From positions 27,990,539-28,054,538 of the forward strand of contig OX463779.1 of assembly GCA_949825025.1 (NCBI GenBank): DNA of 64,000 nt, given 5' to 3'. This DNA is from Siphlonurus alternatus (taxonomy: Eukaryota > Arthropoda > Insecta > Ephemeroptera > Siphlonuridae). Under the pieces are notes generated by a model. It worked only from the letters and a program-made list of their open reading frames with translations. It did not search any database and was not told the DNA's origin. This document shows positions 15,471 to 27,910 of the stretch, piece after piece. The stretch's first letter is position 1; every line of letters starts with the position of its first letter. The position numbers and the translations under genes were made by a program.

Positions 15471-15947
15471 GATGCTCTTACATAAAAATTTTCAGGTTGT
15501 TCATTAAAATAACGTTAATTGAGAGGTATCTCTCGTCTGGTAAAATTAATCACTCAAGCCCGTGGGTTTTCATTTTTGGTTAGGTTGACCTCAGTCACGG
15601 TTATTAATGTTTCATAGTGTAGAACAACGTTTATTTTTTGTATTGTCCATTTTTTTTCAATTTTAACTTCATATTTAATAAAATCATTATGATATTATTT
15701 TTCCTTTCATTATTGTAAAACAAATATTTTTTATTTGAAAAAAAAAAAAAAAAATGTAAAAAAAATGTTATGTGTACATGAAAACATTTTACATGTTTTA
15801 TTATATGTAATCATACAAATGAATTTATTGTTTTCAACATATTTACTTTATATAACTAATAAAAATTTTGTACAAATATTTGTAATTACATTTTTTTAAT
15901 ATACATTTTTTGTACATTCAAATTTAACAGCACGTGGAAATATTGTG

Positions 15948-15952
<5 letters not shown>

Positions 15953-16038
<86 letters not shown>
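15953..16038. repeat. (AT)43 microsatellite
   Basis: Uninterrupted AT dinucleotides, the longest AT tract in the window. Confidence 0.98.
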
Positions 16039-16040
<2 letters not shown>

Positions 16041-16627
16041 CACAATAATACAGAATTTAATATACCAGCAGTTTTGGTGTAAGTTTTTAATATATTTCTT
16101 ATATTCCTGAAAGTTTTTAAAGAGGTATGCAAATAGCGAAAACTCATCACACACGACAGGCGTTGTGCTTTGCCCACAAACTAGTTAAAACAAGTTTGGG
16201 AAAAGAAAGGCTGATTGCCTTCTCGCACTCTGAGTACTGACTAAATTACAAGATATATCATTGCAAATATTAAGCAAGTTAAATCAGAACAAAAAGATTT
16301 GCAATAAAAAAAAAAAAAAAAATTGTCTTTTATGAAAGTAATTTTCGGATAATCACATTTACTTCTACTTCAGGTTAAACTTTATGTACTACATAAATAC
16401 AAAACAATTTTTTTAAATTACAATTTTTGTGTGTGTGTCAAAGTGAAAAAGTAGGGAAAATTTATAATATAAAAAAATTATAATTAGCAATTTAGAAACC
16501 TAATTTTGTATCTTTGCTTTACTAAAGCGTGTTACATAAAATTGCTCTTTAAAAAATGCTGTGAAATTTGAAGTAAAAACTTAAAAAGCCTAGTTGACCG
16601 AAAGTGGTGAATTGATCTTTAATTTAA

Positions 16628-16780
16628 AGTCTGCAAGGAACTTACTATCCTGCAGTACAGAAAGAGGTCTGCAAGGGACGTAACATTTTGCAGGACAGAG
16701 GGAGGTACCATCCTAAAGGACAGAGGACAATTTGCAAGGAACTTACCATTCTGCAGGACAGAGAAGGGTCTGCAAGGTCT
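16628..16780 (+). repeat. 38-bp tandem repeat, about four degenerate copies
   Basis: The unit resembles GTCTGCAAGGAACTTAC, then a short variable part, then CTGCAGGACAGAGAAGG. The first two units are 38 bp each. It is purine-rich on the plus strand. Confidence 0.75.
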
Positions 16781-16851
16781 AGAAGCAGGATGACCATGCA
16801 AAAAGTTTGTTGCCTGTTTAGTCCCATGAGCGTTGGTTTCTTACGTGGTGG

Positions 16852-16855
<4 letters not shown>

Positions 16856-16885
<30 letters not shown>
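16856..16885. repeat. (CT)15 microsatellite
   Basis: Perfect CT repeat in a locally GC-richer stretch. Confidence 0.97.
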
Positions 16886-16888
<3 letters not shown>

Positions 16889-18637
16889 GTCGCGTGCGTG
16901 CGCCAACTTCCACTATTATACTCTGTCATTCAATATTATCGTGCCGTCCAGCCACTCTGTCAGCTGGTGCTTGCCTCCTTCACGACTACCTTGGGTCCTC
17001 TCTCCCTCCCTCCCTGTGAGAACTAAACAGAAAACGGCTAAAGACCATCTCAAGAGACAACGTTAACTTTTACAGAAAAATTTATTTCCTCTTTACTTCG
17101 TATACAAAAATAAAAAAATAACATGGTTTAATATTTAATTGTTTTTGATAGTTTCTTAAACTGTTTTTTCATTTTTTTTTTAAATATTATACGTTATACT
17201 ATAAACGTCATGTACCCACGTGGGCCTAAAAATGAAATAAAAAAACAACATAGTGAAAACGTTTTAGAGAGATGAAGAAAAAAGAAAGAACAATGTTTAT
17301 TACAATTTTAAAATAGTCTCTAACAAATGTTAAATTCACTGTTAAAAAATTTTTTTTTGTGACAAACTTTCGTATGTTTTTCAGACTGTTGAGAAAAAAC
17401 ACATTGTAGATTGCAATACGGAGCAGTAACATAAACAGTCCCGGAAATTCAAGCTCATTGTTGAAACACTTCCTGCGCCATTCTCAGTCATGCTTGTAAG
17501 CAGAACACTACGGGAACCTTATACACGTGCTTGAAGTTGCGAGGAGCCTTTGAAACGCTCGAATATTAAACAGAAACCTGATTAAATCTTGCATGACTTT
17601 TACAATATATGGTAACTTAATTAAACTTACATTTTATATTAAAAGTTGACAACTAAATAATATGTACCACAAAACTCTCTCTCATGTTGTGTAGTATACT
17701 ATGATAAAATGTTTTTACACTTTTTTATTTGCATTGTATAAGTTCAGTCTCGTAATGTATTTTTAATTCATTTTAAACATTTTTTTTGTAAACATTTCTA
17801 ATAGTATATACAATTACATTACAGTAGAATTCATTTTCTTCAACAACCCGTAAATATATATATATATACGTATATATATATGTATATATTTTTTTTTTAA
17901 AAAATAAATATTATTTAGAAAATTTATCAAATATTTATAATAGTTAGTTAGCTTAGAAAAAATATTAGAAGTAGCTTTTTAGAAAATTGGAAGCAAAATA
18001 TAGGTTGCGTCAAGAAAATTGTTGTAAGGTGTATTTGATGTTGCAGCCTATAAAAGTAGAATCATGATAAGACTCTTGCTCGCTCGTGAGTCGACGCTAT
18101 AGAACACGAAAATACGGCGAGAGGACGTGCTGGGAATAACTCCGCAGTGAGCGTGGCTGAAGTCCTCTTTCCTCGTTCTCACCTCTCGTGCTCACGAGCT
18201 GGACCACGTCTCTCTATCTCTCGTACCCACTGTTTCACAATAATCTTCAACTTACAGGTTTTACGGAAAAATGATGATAACGGCAACAATGTTCATTGTT
18301 AAATGGCCATCCCTATATACTTTTGAAGGCATAGTAGAAAAATATTTAACATTGCCATTGATAAAAGACTTAAAATTTCTGGCACATGACTTCGAAGTTT
18401 ATCTTGGCAGTCTTAAGATACACTCGTCGCCTTGAAAAAGTTCCGTTTGAAACCTTGTTAAATCACCATGCTACACAATGGTAATTAACAAGGATGCGAT
18501 CGGAAATTTCCCAGGGCAACGTATGTACCATTGCCCTGTATAATAATAGTTTTGTAATTTAGAATTAGATAATGTCTATTATTATTTCAGCTTATGGAGC
18601 AAAATAATCACAAAAATAAAACATATATATATAGAGG

Positions 18638-18659
18638 ACATAAAGGACCAAGAGATGGC
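18638..18659 (+). repeat. dispersed repeat, copy 1
   Basis: It shares a 22-bp match containing CATAAAGGACCAAGAGATGG with 35012-35033. A weaker GAAAATTTTTG / GAAATTTTG match follows in both, so the two sites probably descend from one repeat family. Confidence 0.6.
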
Positions 18660-20171
18660 GTTGATGTCTGAAAATTTTTGCTCTTTGCATCGAGGATACG
18701 GCAATACCTATAGCATGGGGAGAATTACAAAAATTATCAAATTTTTAGGAAAGAAATCACTTACGAAGTTGAAATATTTTTTATATTTCTCCGAAAGTAT
18801 TTGACAACTAATTATTGTGTTGTCATTTCTGTAAAATTATGCTGTGGCTGCTGACAGAGCATTTACATGCTTTTACAATGTTAATCATATACAGCAATCC
18901 TCGCCAGACGCACGTAGTTCCAGCAGTTACCACTAGGTTCGCACTAACTTTATGACGCCATTATAGAACTTGTATGATAGCACGGTTTACAAGTAATTTT
19001 ATGTTGAATTTAACCGTCTTGGTTGTGAAACTTGTATCTTGAGTATCTTTGGTTTGCAGAAATGTAACTGCTACTATACGTTTTGTGCTTGGTTAGATTT
19101 CAAAGCTAATTGTTTTGAATGACTTTTTGCGTCTTAGATGAGGATTCCATCTCAGTTTCTGATTAATGATGAGGTAGTTTTAGAAGTATTGATTGTTGTA
19201 TTATTCAAAACGAACTACTATTTCAAACAACACGAGGTAAGAAGAACAATAACATGATTTGCTTATAAAACGCTAGTTGAAAAATTACGTCTTCAACTCG
19301 TACTTTATTTATTTAAACATCTAAACGTAATCTTAAATAAAACATAATAAACATAAAACATAAGTTATTTTTATCTAAAAAATCAATCAAATTAAATATC
19401 TTATTTCCTCTTCATTCAAAGTGAAGATGAAATTGAGACAATATTTCTAATATTTTATGCTCAAGAGGAAAGAAGATGTAATCTCCTCTTCCCCCCCTTT
19501 TTTTTCTCAAAAATGGTACAAAATAGGAGGGAAAAAGACGACGATGGACTGTAAAAATCGAATATAAAATTACATTTATTTCGACTCTGCTTAACGCATC
19601 ATTCAACTTATGTTTATATGACATCGTATTTATGGATATTTAGAGTAACATTATCTTTCGTCAACAAATATTCGGTGTCGTGTAAATATAGCTTGACCGT
19701 CCGATAACACTTTGCTGTTTCTTCCCCCTCGGGTGTGGACGATCAAGAGATTTTCTCTCCACGAGGGACTCACCAGTCAGTGACGTTAAGATACTTGCAA
19801 CGGACAAAGGGTAACAGTCAGGGTGGACACAAAACTGTCACCTCCAAATGATACCGTGAATGCATCTAGGATCCTTGAAGTAAAGATTTAACGTTCAATA
19901 ATACGTCAACAGTTCTATTTTTAAACAAGGGTTCCATACACTTTGTTATACACATAAAAATTGGAAAATCATAAATATTATTGACAACATTTTTATTCAT
20001 GACAAAGTTTTATTGTAGCCTATATTTATAGATTTCATGTTAAATATAGAAGGTTTAGTTATGGTTTCTTTACTTCAATATAGCGTTTAAAAAAACGAAA
20101 AAAGTTATAATTAAAAAATAATAATAATAAAAAGTTATATCGTTTTCTTTATTTTTTCTAATTTTACATAT

Positions 20172-20173
<2 letters not shown>

Positions 20174-20218
<45 letters not shown>
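20174..20218. repeat. (TA)n microsatellite
   Basis: Uninterrupted TA repeat followed by a T run. Confidence 0.97.
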
Positions 20219-20225
<7 letters not shown>

Positions 20226-21575
20226 TTGAAAATTTAAATTGCAGATTTATTTCTTAGTTTTTAACAATCTGAAATAAAATTGAAGCACAATTAAAAGTTA
20301 AGAACACATTTAATGATGCGTTGAGATTGAAAACTGTGTCCTTTTTAATTATAACATTAAAATTCAAAGCATTCTTTAGATATTTTTTGTAAATTCCCCT
20401 TTCTCAAGAAAAGAGATAAAAAAAGGTCTTTTTGTGATTAAGAAAATCGGTGCAACACTAAATGTTCCTCTTGCCAGTCACTGTGCGGCGATAGGGTTAT
20501 CGAGGAGGCTGCCTCTATTGTGGCTAAATAGCACGTTAGTTCACTGGAAACGATCGCTGGAGCTCCCCCCAAGCAGGAATTAATAGTCTCCACCGCTATC
20601 TGCCTCAATTACCGCCGACTAGAACATAAAAATATCGTCATATACTTGAGACCGTCTAGACAACAGCCTGTCTTGCTTGCATAGCAGCATAAATATGAAT
20701 AAATTTCTATTTTATGTTTCAATTACATTTACTTGAATTGCTTTTATATTTTAAATAAAGATCCCTTCGTCCAATTTCAAATCTGCATTGTGTCCCAGAT
20801 TAAATCTAGAATCTGAGATAGAAAATAATGACTTTTATGTATGCATTATAGTTATTATTTTTATTTCCTAATCATATATTTAAATTTAAAATGTTTTATG
20901 ATTTATTTTAATAATCTTGGCAACATTACTACCGTATTACTTTGTTTTCTTAACTTGCCATCTCTATAATATACAAAGTCTTTTTTTATAATATATTTCT
21001 TATTTAAAACATTATTTACATTACACCTTTAAATATTTTATTTTATTTATTTTTTTTGTAACTTTTTAGAAAGCATACTTTATTTTTATAAAAAACTCAA
21101 AAAGAAGTGTCTTTCATGTCTTCGTGTGAAAAAAAAAAAAAATCTTTGTACGTTGATGATGATAAGTGGTTAGAACGTCGCTCTGCTACTATTCCAGGAC
21201 CCCCCCCCTACTTCCTCCCCCCCCCCCCCATTTCAGAGCAGACATTGCTACCACTGTGGGGACTCGTGGGGAAGAGTTGAATTCAACGGATTAGAAAGCG
21301 CTTCTTGTGTACCGCCGTCCAAAGGTGTTGAGCGGAATTAAATTGTTGTGTCACTTTATAAAAATGTTTGTGCATTCACTAAATGACATGACTTATATAT
21401 GGCTTTAGTGCTTTCTAAAATTCATGCAAGCATTAATGTATAAGAGCCAAACTGTTTTATCTCTCTCTCTCTCCAGTTACATGATGAGAATGTAATAAAA
21501 AAAAAAAAAATTAATGTATGAAATATAAAAGCACATACACACAAAAAGTCTATTAAATGTATTTTTTTTAATAAC

Positions 21576-21604
21576 AAAAAAAAAAAAAAAAAAAAAAAAA
21601 AAAA
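21576..21604. repeat. A29 homopolymer
   Basis: A run of 29 A. No retrotransposon body was recognised next to it. Confidence 0.9.
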
Positions 21605-21918
21605 CGGAAATCTAACATTTTTACTATACAATAGTGTTTTGTTTAATGCAAATATAAAAACAAAAAGACTAATACTAAATTACACTAGAATAGCAGCTTT
21701 CACACAGAAATAATCTGTAATAATTAATCCTATATAGAGTAGACAAAAAAAAAATTGTTATGTAAACAAAAACAAAGAGAAATTGCGTATCAACAAAAAC
21801 ATTTTCAATATGGCTTGAGGCGCAGTTCAATTATAGCTTTTTGGTATATCACAAAAGGCATCAGTCGTTTTGTCTATATATAACAATGGATTTTTTTGCG
21901 CATCCCTTATTATATAAT

Positions 21919-22040
21919 GGGCGCGATTTACGAAGGGAGTTATCCAGGTTTCTCACCAACCACATTTAATGTCATTAAATTACGCTAATGCTAACCGCGG
22001 TTATTGAGAAAGCTGGATAAATTTCTGGATAAATTTATAA
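21919..22040. mobile_element. MITE family A, copy 2 (right end decayed)
   Basis: It aligns base for base with the reverse complement of 54617-54752 (GCGCGATTTACGAAGGGAGT, then TATCCAGGTTTCTCACCAAC, and on to AGAAAGCTGGATAAATTTCT). The last 15 or so bases of the right end are lost in AT-rich DNA. Confidence 0.78.
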
Positions 22041-23482
22041 ATACGTTCATGAAAATTAAAACTTTCTGCTGTCTGTATTGTATTGCACAAGATTAGTTAG
22101 CGTGTTCAGCATCAGAGATCGAAGCGAAGTTATGTTTATAATATATACTATACAGCAGGGACTATATATTATATATACTTTTTTTTCTGCCACAACGTTT
22201 AGATGATAAACAATTTGCCTAACATCCCCAAGGCGCGACAGCTTGACTATATTAAGTGGGATAAAAAAGTTCAATCAATATTCAAACTTGAAAGTAGAGT
22301 TATTCAACATTGGATATGTTGAATTTAAATTATAAATACACAGTGTATGCAGATTTGACTGTATATCTATTAAATTCCAATGTTCTCTTATCATACTACT
22401 TGCATTATACTCTTGTTTATAATAAATTGAACATAATATCTAATTTCGTATGTCAAACAATTTATTATTTTCAAAACACCCAACAAACCTTCCTTTCAAA
22501 TTTAAAAAAATAAGATTGTGCTCGTATGTGTATGAAAAGTAAAGTAATAGAGAAAAAAAATCATAAACCTAATATTACAACAGATATTATAAAGTCTTTG
22601 ATTTAATTTTATATACAAAAGAAACATAAGGAGCTTAAAAGGTTTCAATGTCATTTTTCATAAATTTGATATTATCTTATGACTTAATATAGAAATTGAG
22701 TGTGATAGATTCTAAAATTATACCAACTTTCTTGGACTCTATTTGAGAACTTGATGTAAAATGCATTAGTTATGTTATCAATTTAACGCCCAATGGCAGT
22801 GCAATGACCGCATTTAGTATAAAGTATATTATTGAATTGGTAGCGCACTCTCTTTCTCTGCATTTTATTTATATATATTTCTCTGAAGAAATGTTTGTTT
22901 ACTACTGCTACTTTTTCTCCATCTCCCGTAAGAAAGAGAACAAAGGTATACATTACTGATGTAACCTTTGTGTTGTGTGTATATGGCTGTAAAATATACG
23001 TCCTCATTTTTCTTTAGAACAAAAACAACAACTGTATATAAAAGTGCATTTAAGTAATTGTAAAAATGTTTTCTATTATAATAAAAATGAAGAGAAGTAC
23101 TGTAGCAAATAATATATATATATTATTTATATTTCTTATTTAAAAGAAAAGTGCAGTCATTCATTGAACAATTTTTTTATTTTTCAGTCAATTAAAGTCT
23201 GTTAATTCCACAGATTTCATTTTGCAACAAATTAGCAATGTTTTCTTTGAAATGTTTGAGAATTATTATTATATGTGATGTTATTTTATATTAATTTGTC
23301 ACAAGAGAAATAATTTAAATTAGCCATGCTGCTTTGTCTTAAAAATATAAATAATTTGTAAATTTTAAAATAAGAGCTAAGTACTATCAAAAACAGACGT
23401 ATATGATATGATAGAACAAATAAGCCTTGATCATTTTACTGCTTCAATTTTAAATATATTCTTTTTGTTTTACTACTGTTTA

Positions 23483-23682
23483 AAGGCGGATTTACATGTG
23501 CGACACTGCGATACGAAACGATTTTGACACAAGCTGAGAAATCCTATGGCTGAAGCAAATTTGCCGGGTTGCGGCAGCAAAATCAAGTTTTTTTTTCTGT
23601 CAGTGGTCGCCAGTGAAGTTCACTGCAAGTGCACATAATTCACGCCACTAATTACTGAAAATCGCTCTTGTAAATCCACCTT
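23483..23682. mobile_element. MITE family B, copy 1
   Basis: The ends are AAGGCGGATTTACATG on the left and AAGGTGGATTTACAAG on the right (reverse complement). The interior, reversed, matches the copy at 51579 through AAATTTGCTTCAGCCATAGG and ATTTCTCAGCTTGTGTCAAA. No clear target duplication was seen. Confidence 0.7.
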
Positions 23683-24079
23683 CAAGGTTTCAAGGTGACA
23701 AACTTTCCTTTGTGTCAAAAAGCAAGGCGTACTAAAATCGTTGTTTCAACAATTGATAAGGAGACAGAGTTGCCATTATTACTAATTTTTCGTATATTTG
23801 GGGTTTTAAAAAAATATTATTTTGATGCAATAACATCGATCAGTTATACTGGAGGTGTGCACCAAATCACAACGATTGTCAATATCTCATCTTCACATTA
23901 TTGTTGTTAATTTTATAGAGCTAAAATAATTTGAATACTTGTTCTTAATAAATGACCGACTGTTTAATGTAATTTAATTAACATCTGGTTACAAATTAAA
24001 AATTGAGTTAAAGGTGTACCGAAGTGAACACTTTTTTACATATTCGGGGAGCTAAAAATTATTCTGATATCTCTGTGGG

Positions 24080-24209
24080 GGTATCCGGAAAACTCGGTGC
24101 AGGAAAACTCGGTGCAATTTCAACAAGCTAGGAAAACTCGGTGCACGGTAAACTCGGAGCACGGAAAACTGGGAGCACCGCTAGGAAAACTCGGAGCATC
24201 GCATATATT
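24080..24209 (+). repeat. left terminal inverted repeat
   Basis: This repeat holds six 14-mers of the GGAAAACTCGGTGC type, including the variants GGTAAACTCGGAGC and GGAAAACTGGGAGC. It ends in GCATCGCATATATT. All the variants recur in the same order, inverted, at 28892-29036. Confidence 0.9.
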
Positions 24210-24669
24210 GCAAGATCCCTATACTAGTATATGGATTTTGGAATATGTATATTAGCATAAAAATAATAAAATAAAACAAAAATCAAACACATGTAATTTT
24301 CTTGTTGCCTTCATACAAAAAAATTATTGGAGGGCTTAAATACTATGAATATCACTAATTCTATATTAAATTATATAATACTATTTATAAATAATTCAAA
24401 TAATTTCATTATTTAATTAATATTTATTGTAAATAAAGGAAAAATTTAACTGCTTTCATGCATAGAAGGAACAGCGGTACAGCAATTTTTTGTCCATAAT
24501 GTCCATATAACTTTATGAGAACAATTACATTCTTATATCAATTTTTATTTGTTATATGATATTATATATATTATCATTAACACATTGAAAAAAAAAATCT
24601 AATAATACATATTGCATAAATGTGAAGAAATATATTTTTATTTAATTAAAGGGAAAGGAAAATAAATAC

Positions 24670-24808
24670 GGGGCATTCACAAAGTCTTAAGACCACATTT
24701 AGGGCTCGATGATTTAAGACCAGAAATTTTGGGTCTAAAAAGCATGCATAAAATCGGGCTTTAAATTATCGAGCCCTAAATGTGGCCTTAGGACTTTGTG
24801 AATGCCTC
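24670..24808. mobile_element. foldback MITE nested in the 4,957-bp element
   Basis: The arms, about 43 bp each, read GGCATTCACAAAGTC, then ACCACATTTAGGGCTCGAT on the left and the inverted match on the right. The loop is short. I could not define a clean target duplication. Confidence 0.75.
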
Positions 24809-25019
24809 TTAATATGTTTCATACATGATGACGATTAATCATTATATATATTTTATATAATATAATATACATGCAATGCTGAAAAATAGGGAATGGTAAT
24901 GAATTGTAACAATATTGAAATAATTTCAACCGTACATTATTTTATGGCGTTCAAACGTTGTCAATAAGTTTCTTTACTACCTGGATTGAAAAAAACAGGT
25001 AGCAGGTAAGGTAATTAGT

Positions 25020-25160
25020 GCACGTGCACTTGAACAATGGGGCGAGGCGCAGCCCAATAACTTTCATGGGCCAAGGGTCACCCAGCCTATGACTATGTGG
25101 AGGGTGTGGCCCACAAAATCTCCTACTAGGCACCTAGTACTGACCCCTCCCCTATCCCCT
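25020..25160. other. GC-richer segment, function unknown
   Basis: It contains a GTGCACGTGCAC palindrome and a GGGGCGAGGCGCAGCCC stretch in AT-rich surroundings inside the 4,957-bp element. The second motif vaguely recalls U1 snRNA stem II, but the flanking helices and 5' end are absent. No gene is called. Confidence 0.3.
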
Positions 25161-25599
25161 CATTTCCAGCTATGGTGTGGATTTTATTTCTATTTATAGC
25201 TTTGCATTTAATTATATAGATTCCAATAAGATAATTATGTATTATTTTGTACAATTTAAGCATAAATTGTTAAGTAGACGAACATTATTTCCTATGTGAT
25301 ATTTTAGCTTATGTGATCAATGTAAATAACAGTATGTTTATATAAAATAAAACACTTTTACTGTGAAATTTTTTTCCGTATTATTGCGTTAATTAGCATA
25401 TAATACAATACCTATACCAGTTTTAAAATTTATTATTTAGAAAAGTATGTATGAATTTAGTTAAGAATTTAAAAGTAAATTTATAGCAGCATATCATATG
25501 TAAACATTTTTAAAAAAGTATTTAATTTATGTCAAAATGCATTTTGTTGAACCTAATATATTTACATATAAATTTATATGCAATGCAAATTTATCCTTA

Positions 25600-26240
25600 T
25601 TATTAAACATCACTTTCGGGACCCCAAAATTAACCAGCGTTTTCCTATGCTGGGACGCACTTCCTTTGGGCGAGCGTCTGGGTTCGTCGGAACCCGACGA
25701 AACTTTTCCTGGGGGTTCCCGGGGGTGGCCGCCGTAACCGGGAAAATAATAAAAAATCCACGTCCGCGGGGGGGGACTGGGGGTGAATTTTTTTATCTAG
25801 ATTTTTGGGGTTTTTCGGCCTCCGAGCTCTTCCGGTGCCCTGCGCTGGCCTTGGCCGGTGGAGGTCTTTGCCCGGTGAACTTTTGTTGCTGCCGAGTCGT
25901 GTTCGGTTCCGGACACCGGACACCCTTTCGGCAGCGCACGCCGCCCGTGAGGTTACGTTTGGAAATTTCGGCTCTTCGGTGTCGTGTGGTCTGTGTTCCG
26001 AATCACCGTGTGTTCGAGTGTTGGTGCGTGGTGTGTTGTCGTGGCCGTGTAGTGAGAACGTCATGCTATTGCGACGTATTACGTGTCACTTTGATATGTG
26101 TTATGGCCCTCTATCATGCACTTTGAATCACAAATGTGGACATCATGGACACGGGGTGACCTTGTGCCGCGTGACTTCACGGCTAGGGGATCTCCTCCCT
26201 GAGTTCATCTTTTCGTTGCTTTCGATTTGTGTTTTCTGAT
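25600..26240. other. GC-rich island inside the 4,957-bp element
   Basis: Composition changes abruptly to GC- and CpG-rich for about 640 bp, and open frames run on both strands (up to 182 codons plus, 139 minus). Neither frame shows a recognisable domain, and overlapping frames on opposite strands are expected at this composition. It may be a captured promoter or 5' exon, or the element's own promoter. Confidence 0.4.
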
Positions 26241-26650
26241 ACGTAGACATGTAACGCACAACGTACTAGTGCTACTTTTTCCATTTTTTATACATACAGT
26301 GTTTCCTGCCATTGGAAAGTTTATGGTTACCAACTTCAACAGCTTCTTTGTCGTCGAACTTTGAATGTTGGTGGAAAAAGGCAAGTCTACCATTGGTAGA
26401 AAGAGTTCTGCTAACTGGGATTGGCTGAAGCTTTTGCATATCGTCAATGCTTTGAAATTATTATAATTTATTAACTTTCTTTGTGTGACTGCTGCCATCC
26501 CATTGGCTGCTTCTGTTTAGAGGCAACATTGCAAAAGGGGATCTGACTGCTCAGTGCAGTGATGTGAAATTCGCGCGAAGATTGGTCCGCGAAAATGCGC
26601 ATGCGAATATCCGCGCAAGTGCGCGCATATGTGCGTAAGATAGTTTCAAG

Positions 26651-26769
26651 ATGGTGGCCGCCCGCAAATGGAATCACGTGAGCACAGATATTGTAGACAT
26701 TCAGAAGTTCGATATTTTTCCCATAGATGGAGATGCCATGGTAGCACATTCCAAGCAAACTACTTCCAG
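26651..26769 (+). pseudogene. possible captured or transposon first exon
   Basis: An ATG in the context CAAGATGGTGGCCGCC opens a frame of 39 codons plus 2 nt (MVAARKWNHVSTDIVDIQKF and onward). It ends at an AG/GTGTGA donor-like site with a stop just beyond. CpG-rich DNA lies immediately upstream (26570-26640). The reading looks protein-like but matches no family I recognise. Opposite-strand frames of similar length overlap it, so coding status is uncertain. Confidence 0.25.
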
Positions 26770-26779
26770 GTGTGACTTA

Positions 26780-27157
26780 ATTATTATAACTTTATATAAA
26801 ATTGATTATTTTCGTAAATAATGCTCGGATTTACTCCCAATTAGGTCTAGGGGGGGTTATAAAATTAAGGTGCAAGTAATGCGGGTTGCATACTTTCAGG
26901 GGCATGTAGGTTGTGGTTGCATACTTTCAGGGGAAGTTTGGTTGGGTTGCATACTTTCAAGGGCATGTAAGTGAAGGTTGCCTACCTTTAGGGGTAACTT
27001 ATAATAACTTTATATAAAAACGAATATTTTCGTAAATAATGCTCGGATCATCTCCCAATTAGGTCTAGGGGGGGTTATCAAATTAAGGTGTAATTAATGC
27101 GGGTTGCATACTTTCAGGGGCATGTAGGTTGTGGTTGCCTACTTTCAGGGGCAATTT
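26780..27157 (+). repeat. 218-bp tandem duplication with 30-bp subrepeats
   Basis: The unit begins ATAACTTTATATAAAA and runs through TAATGCTCGGAT and CAATTAGGTCTAGGGGG. It occurs at about 26786 and again at 27004, making about 1.7 copies. Within it, GGTTGCATACTTTCAGGGG recurs about every 30 bp. Confidence 0.8.
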
Positions 27158-27535
27158 GCGTTCGGTACATCATAGCATTACGAGGTTTAATTACAACTGG
27201 CCACCTCTTTGTGTTGAAGATGGGCAGTGTCCGGAGTAAGCCCATTGCTTTGCTCGCTCGAACACGACCGGACGCTAAGAAAATAATTAACTCGAATCTC
27301 CCCAAACTCCTTAAAAAAATTATTAAATAAAATAAAATAAATAATAATAATAAAATAGCAGGGGCCTAACAACTGTGTCTGAGTCGTTATCTGAGCCTGT
27401 TCATCTTCGCTAATTTAAAACACTATAATGTCTGTCAACATAGGGCTGAGAGATTTGGAAGTGCATCACTGCACTGGGTGGAAAGCAAGACGAATTTATC
27501 CCAGGGAGGGAGCGGCGTATTTTTATACTTGAAAT

Positions 27536-27618
27536 GGTCACCCATCCAAGTATTAACCACGCTTGACGTAGCCTGACTTCAGTGATCTAACGAGAACCGG
27601 TCAATGCATAACGCCACG
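27536..27618 (-). repeat. 5S rRNA-derived segment (SINE3-like or 5S pseudogene)
   Basis: The minus strand reads CCGGTTCTCGTTAGATCACT, then GAAGTCAGGCTACGTCAAGC, then GTGGTTAATACTTGGATGGG and TGACC. This matches the internal promoter half of eukaryotic 5S rRNA. It lacks a proper 3' half and carries substitutions, so it is not a working 5S gene. SINEs with 5S-derived heads (SINE3) are known in animals. Confidence 0.7.
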
Positions 27619-27624
27619 CTCCAC

Positions 27625-27910
27625 CTCTACTCTGAATTACTCTGAATTTTTTTAGATTTTTATGAGTCCTGCAACTATTTCTAAATAATTATTGAAAGTT
27701 CTGTAATTTAAGTTGGCACCCCTGAATCGTTAATAAAAAGGATAGGACAGAGACGCCTGTTGACGCCTCCAGAGGGCGTGGCAGCACATTTAATAATTAT
27801 TTAAAAATAGTTCTGGGTTTCAAAAAAATCTGGAAAAAATCAGAGTAGCATAATTTGGTACCTTCACATCATTTCTGTAATAAAAAATTTTCATGTAGGT
27901 TGTCCATTTT
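27625..27910. mobile_element. damaged relative of the 52.7-kb foldback family
   Basis: The right half (AAAAAATCTGGAAAAAATCA, GAGTAGCATAAT, then ATTTCTGTAATAAAAAATTT) aligns with the right arm of 52673-52990. The centre shares AAAAAGGATAGGAC. The left arm is cut short where the 5S-derived segment begins. It is more diverged than the 52.7-kb copy, so probably older. Confidence 0.65.

Larger units (their letters stand above)
10532..21918. other. intronic stretch, no gene seen
   Basis: AT-rich DNA of beat intron 1 apart from the repeats listed. GC-richer patches at 17440-17580, 18075-18240, 18900-18960, 19715-19860 and 20465-20640 contain no convincing exon on either strand. They could be regulatory or old transposon remnants. 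Confidence 0.6.

Noticed and set aside
21160..21210. A-box-like AAGTGGTTAGAACG followed by a C run
   Set aside because: No B box or tRNA fold follows. The C-rich run may also be low-quality sequence.
25020..25160. Resemblance to U1 snRNA (GGGCGAGGCGCAGCC)
   Set aside because: Only one stem-like motif matches. The 5' splice-site-pairing end, the Sm site and the other helices are absent.
25578..26239. Open frames of 182, 144 and 139 codons on both strands
   Set aside because: They overlap each other in a GC-rich island, show no domain, and have compositions typical of non-coding GC-rich DNA.
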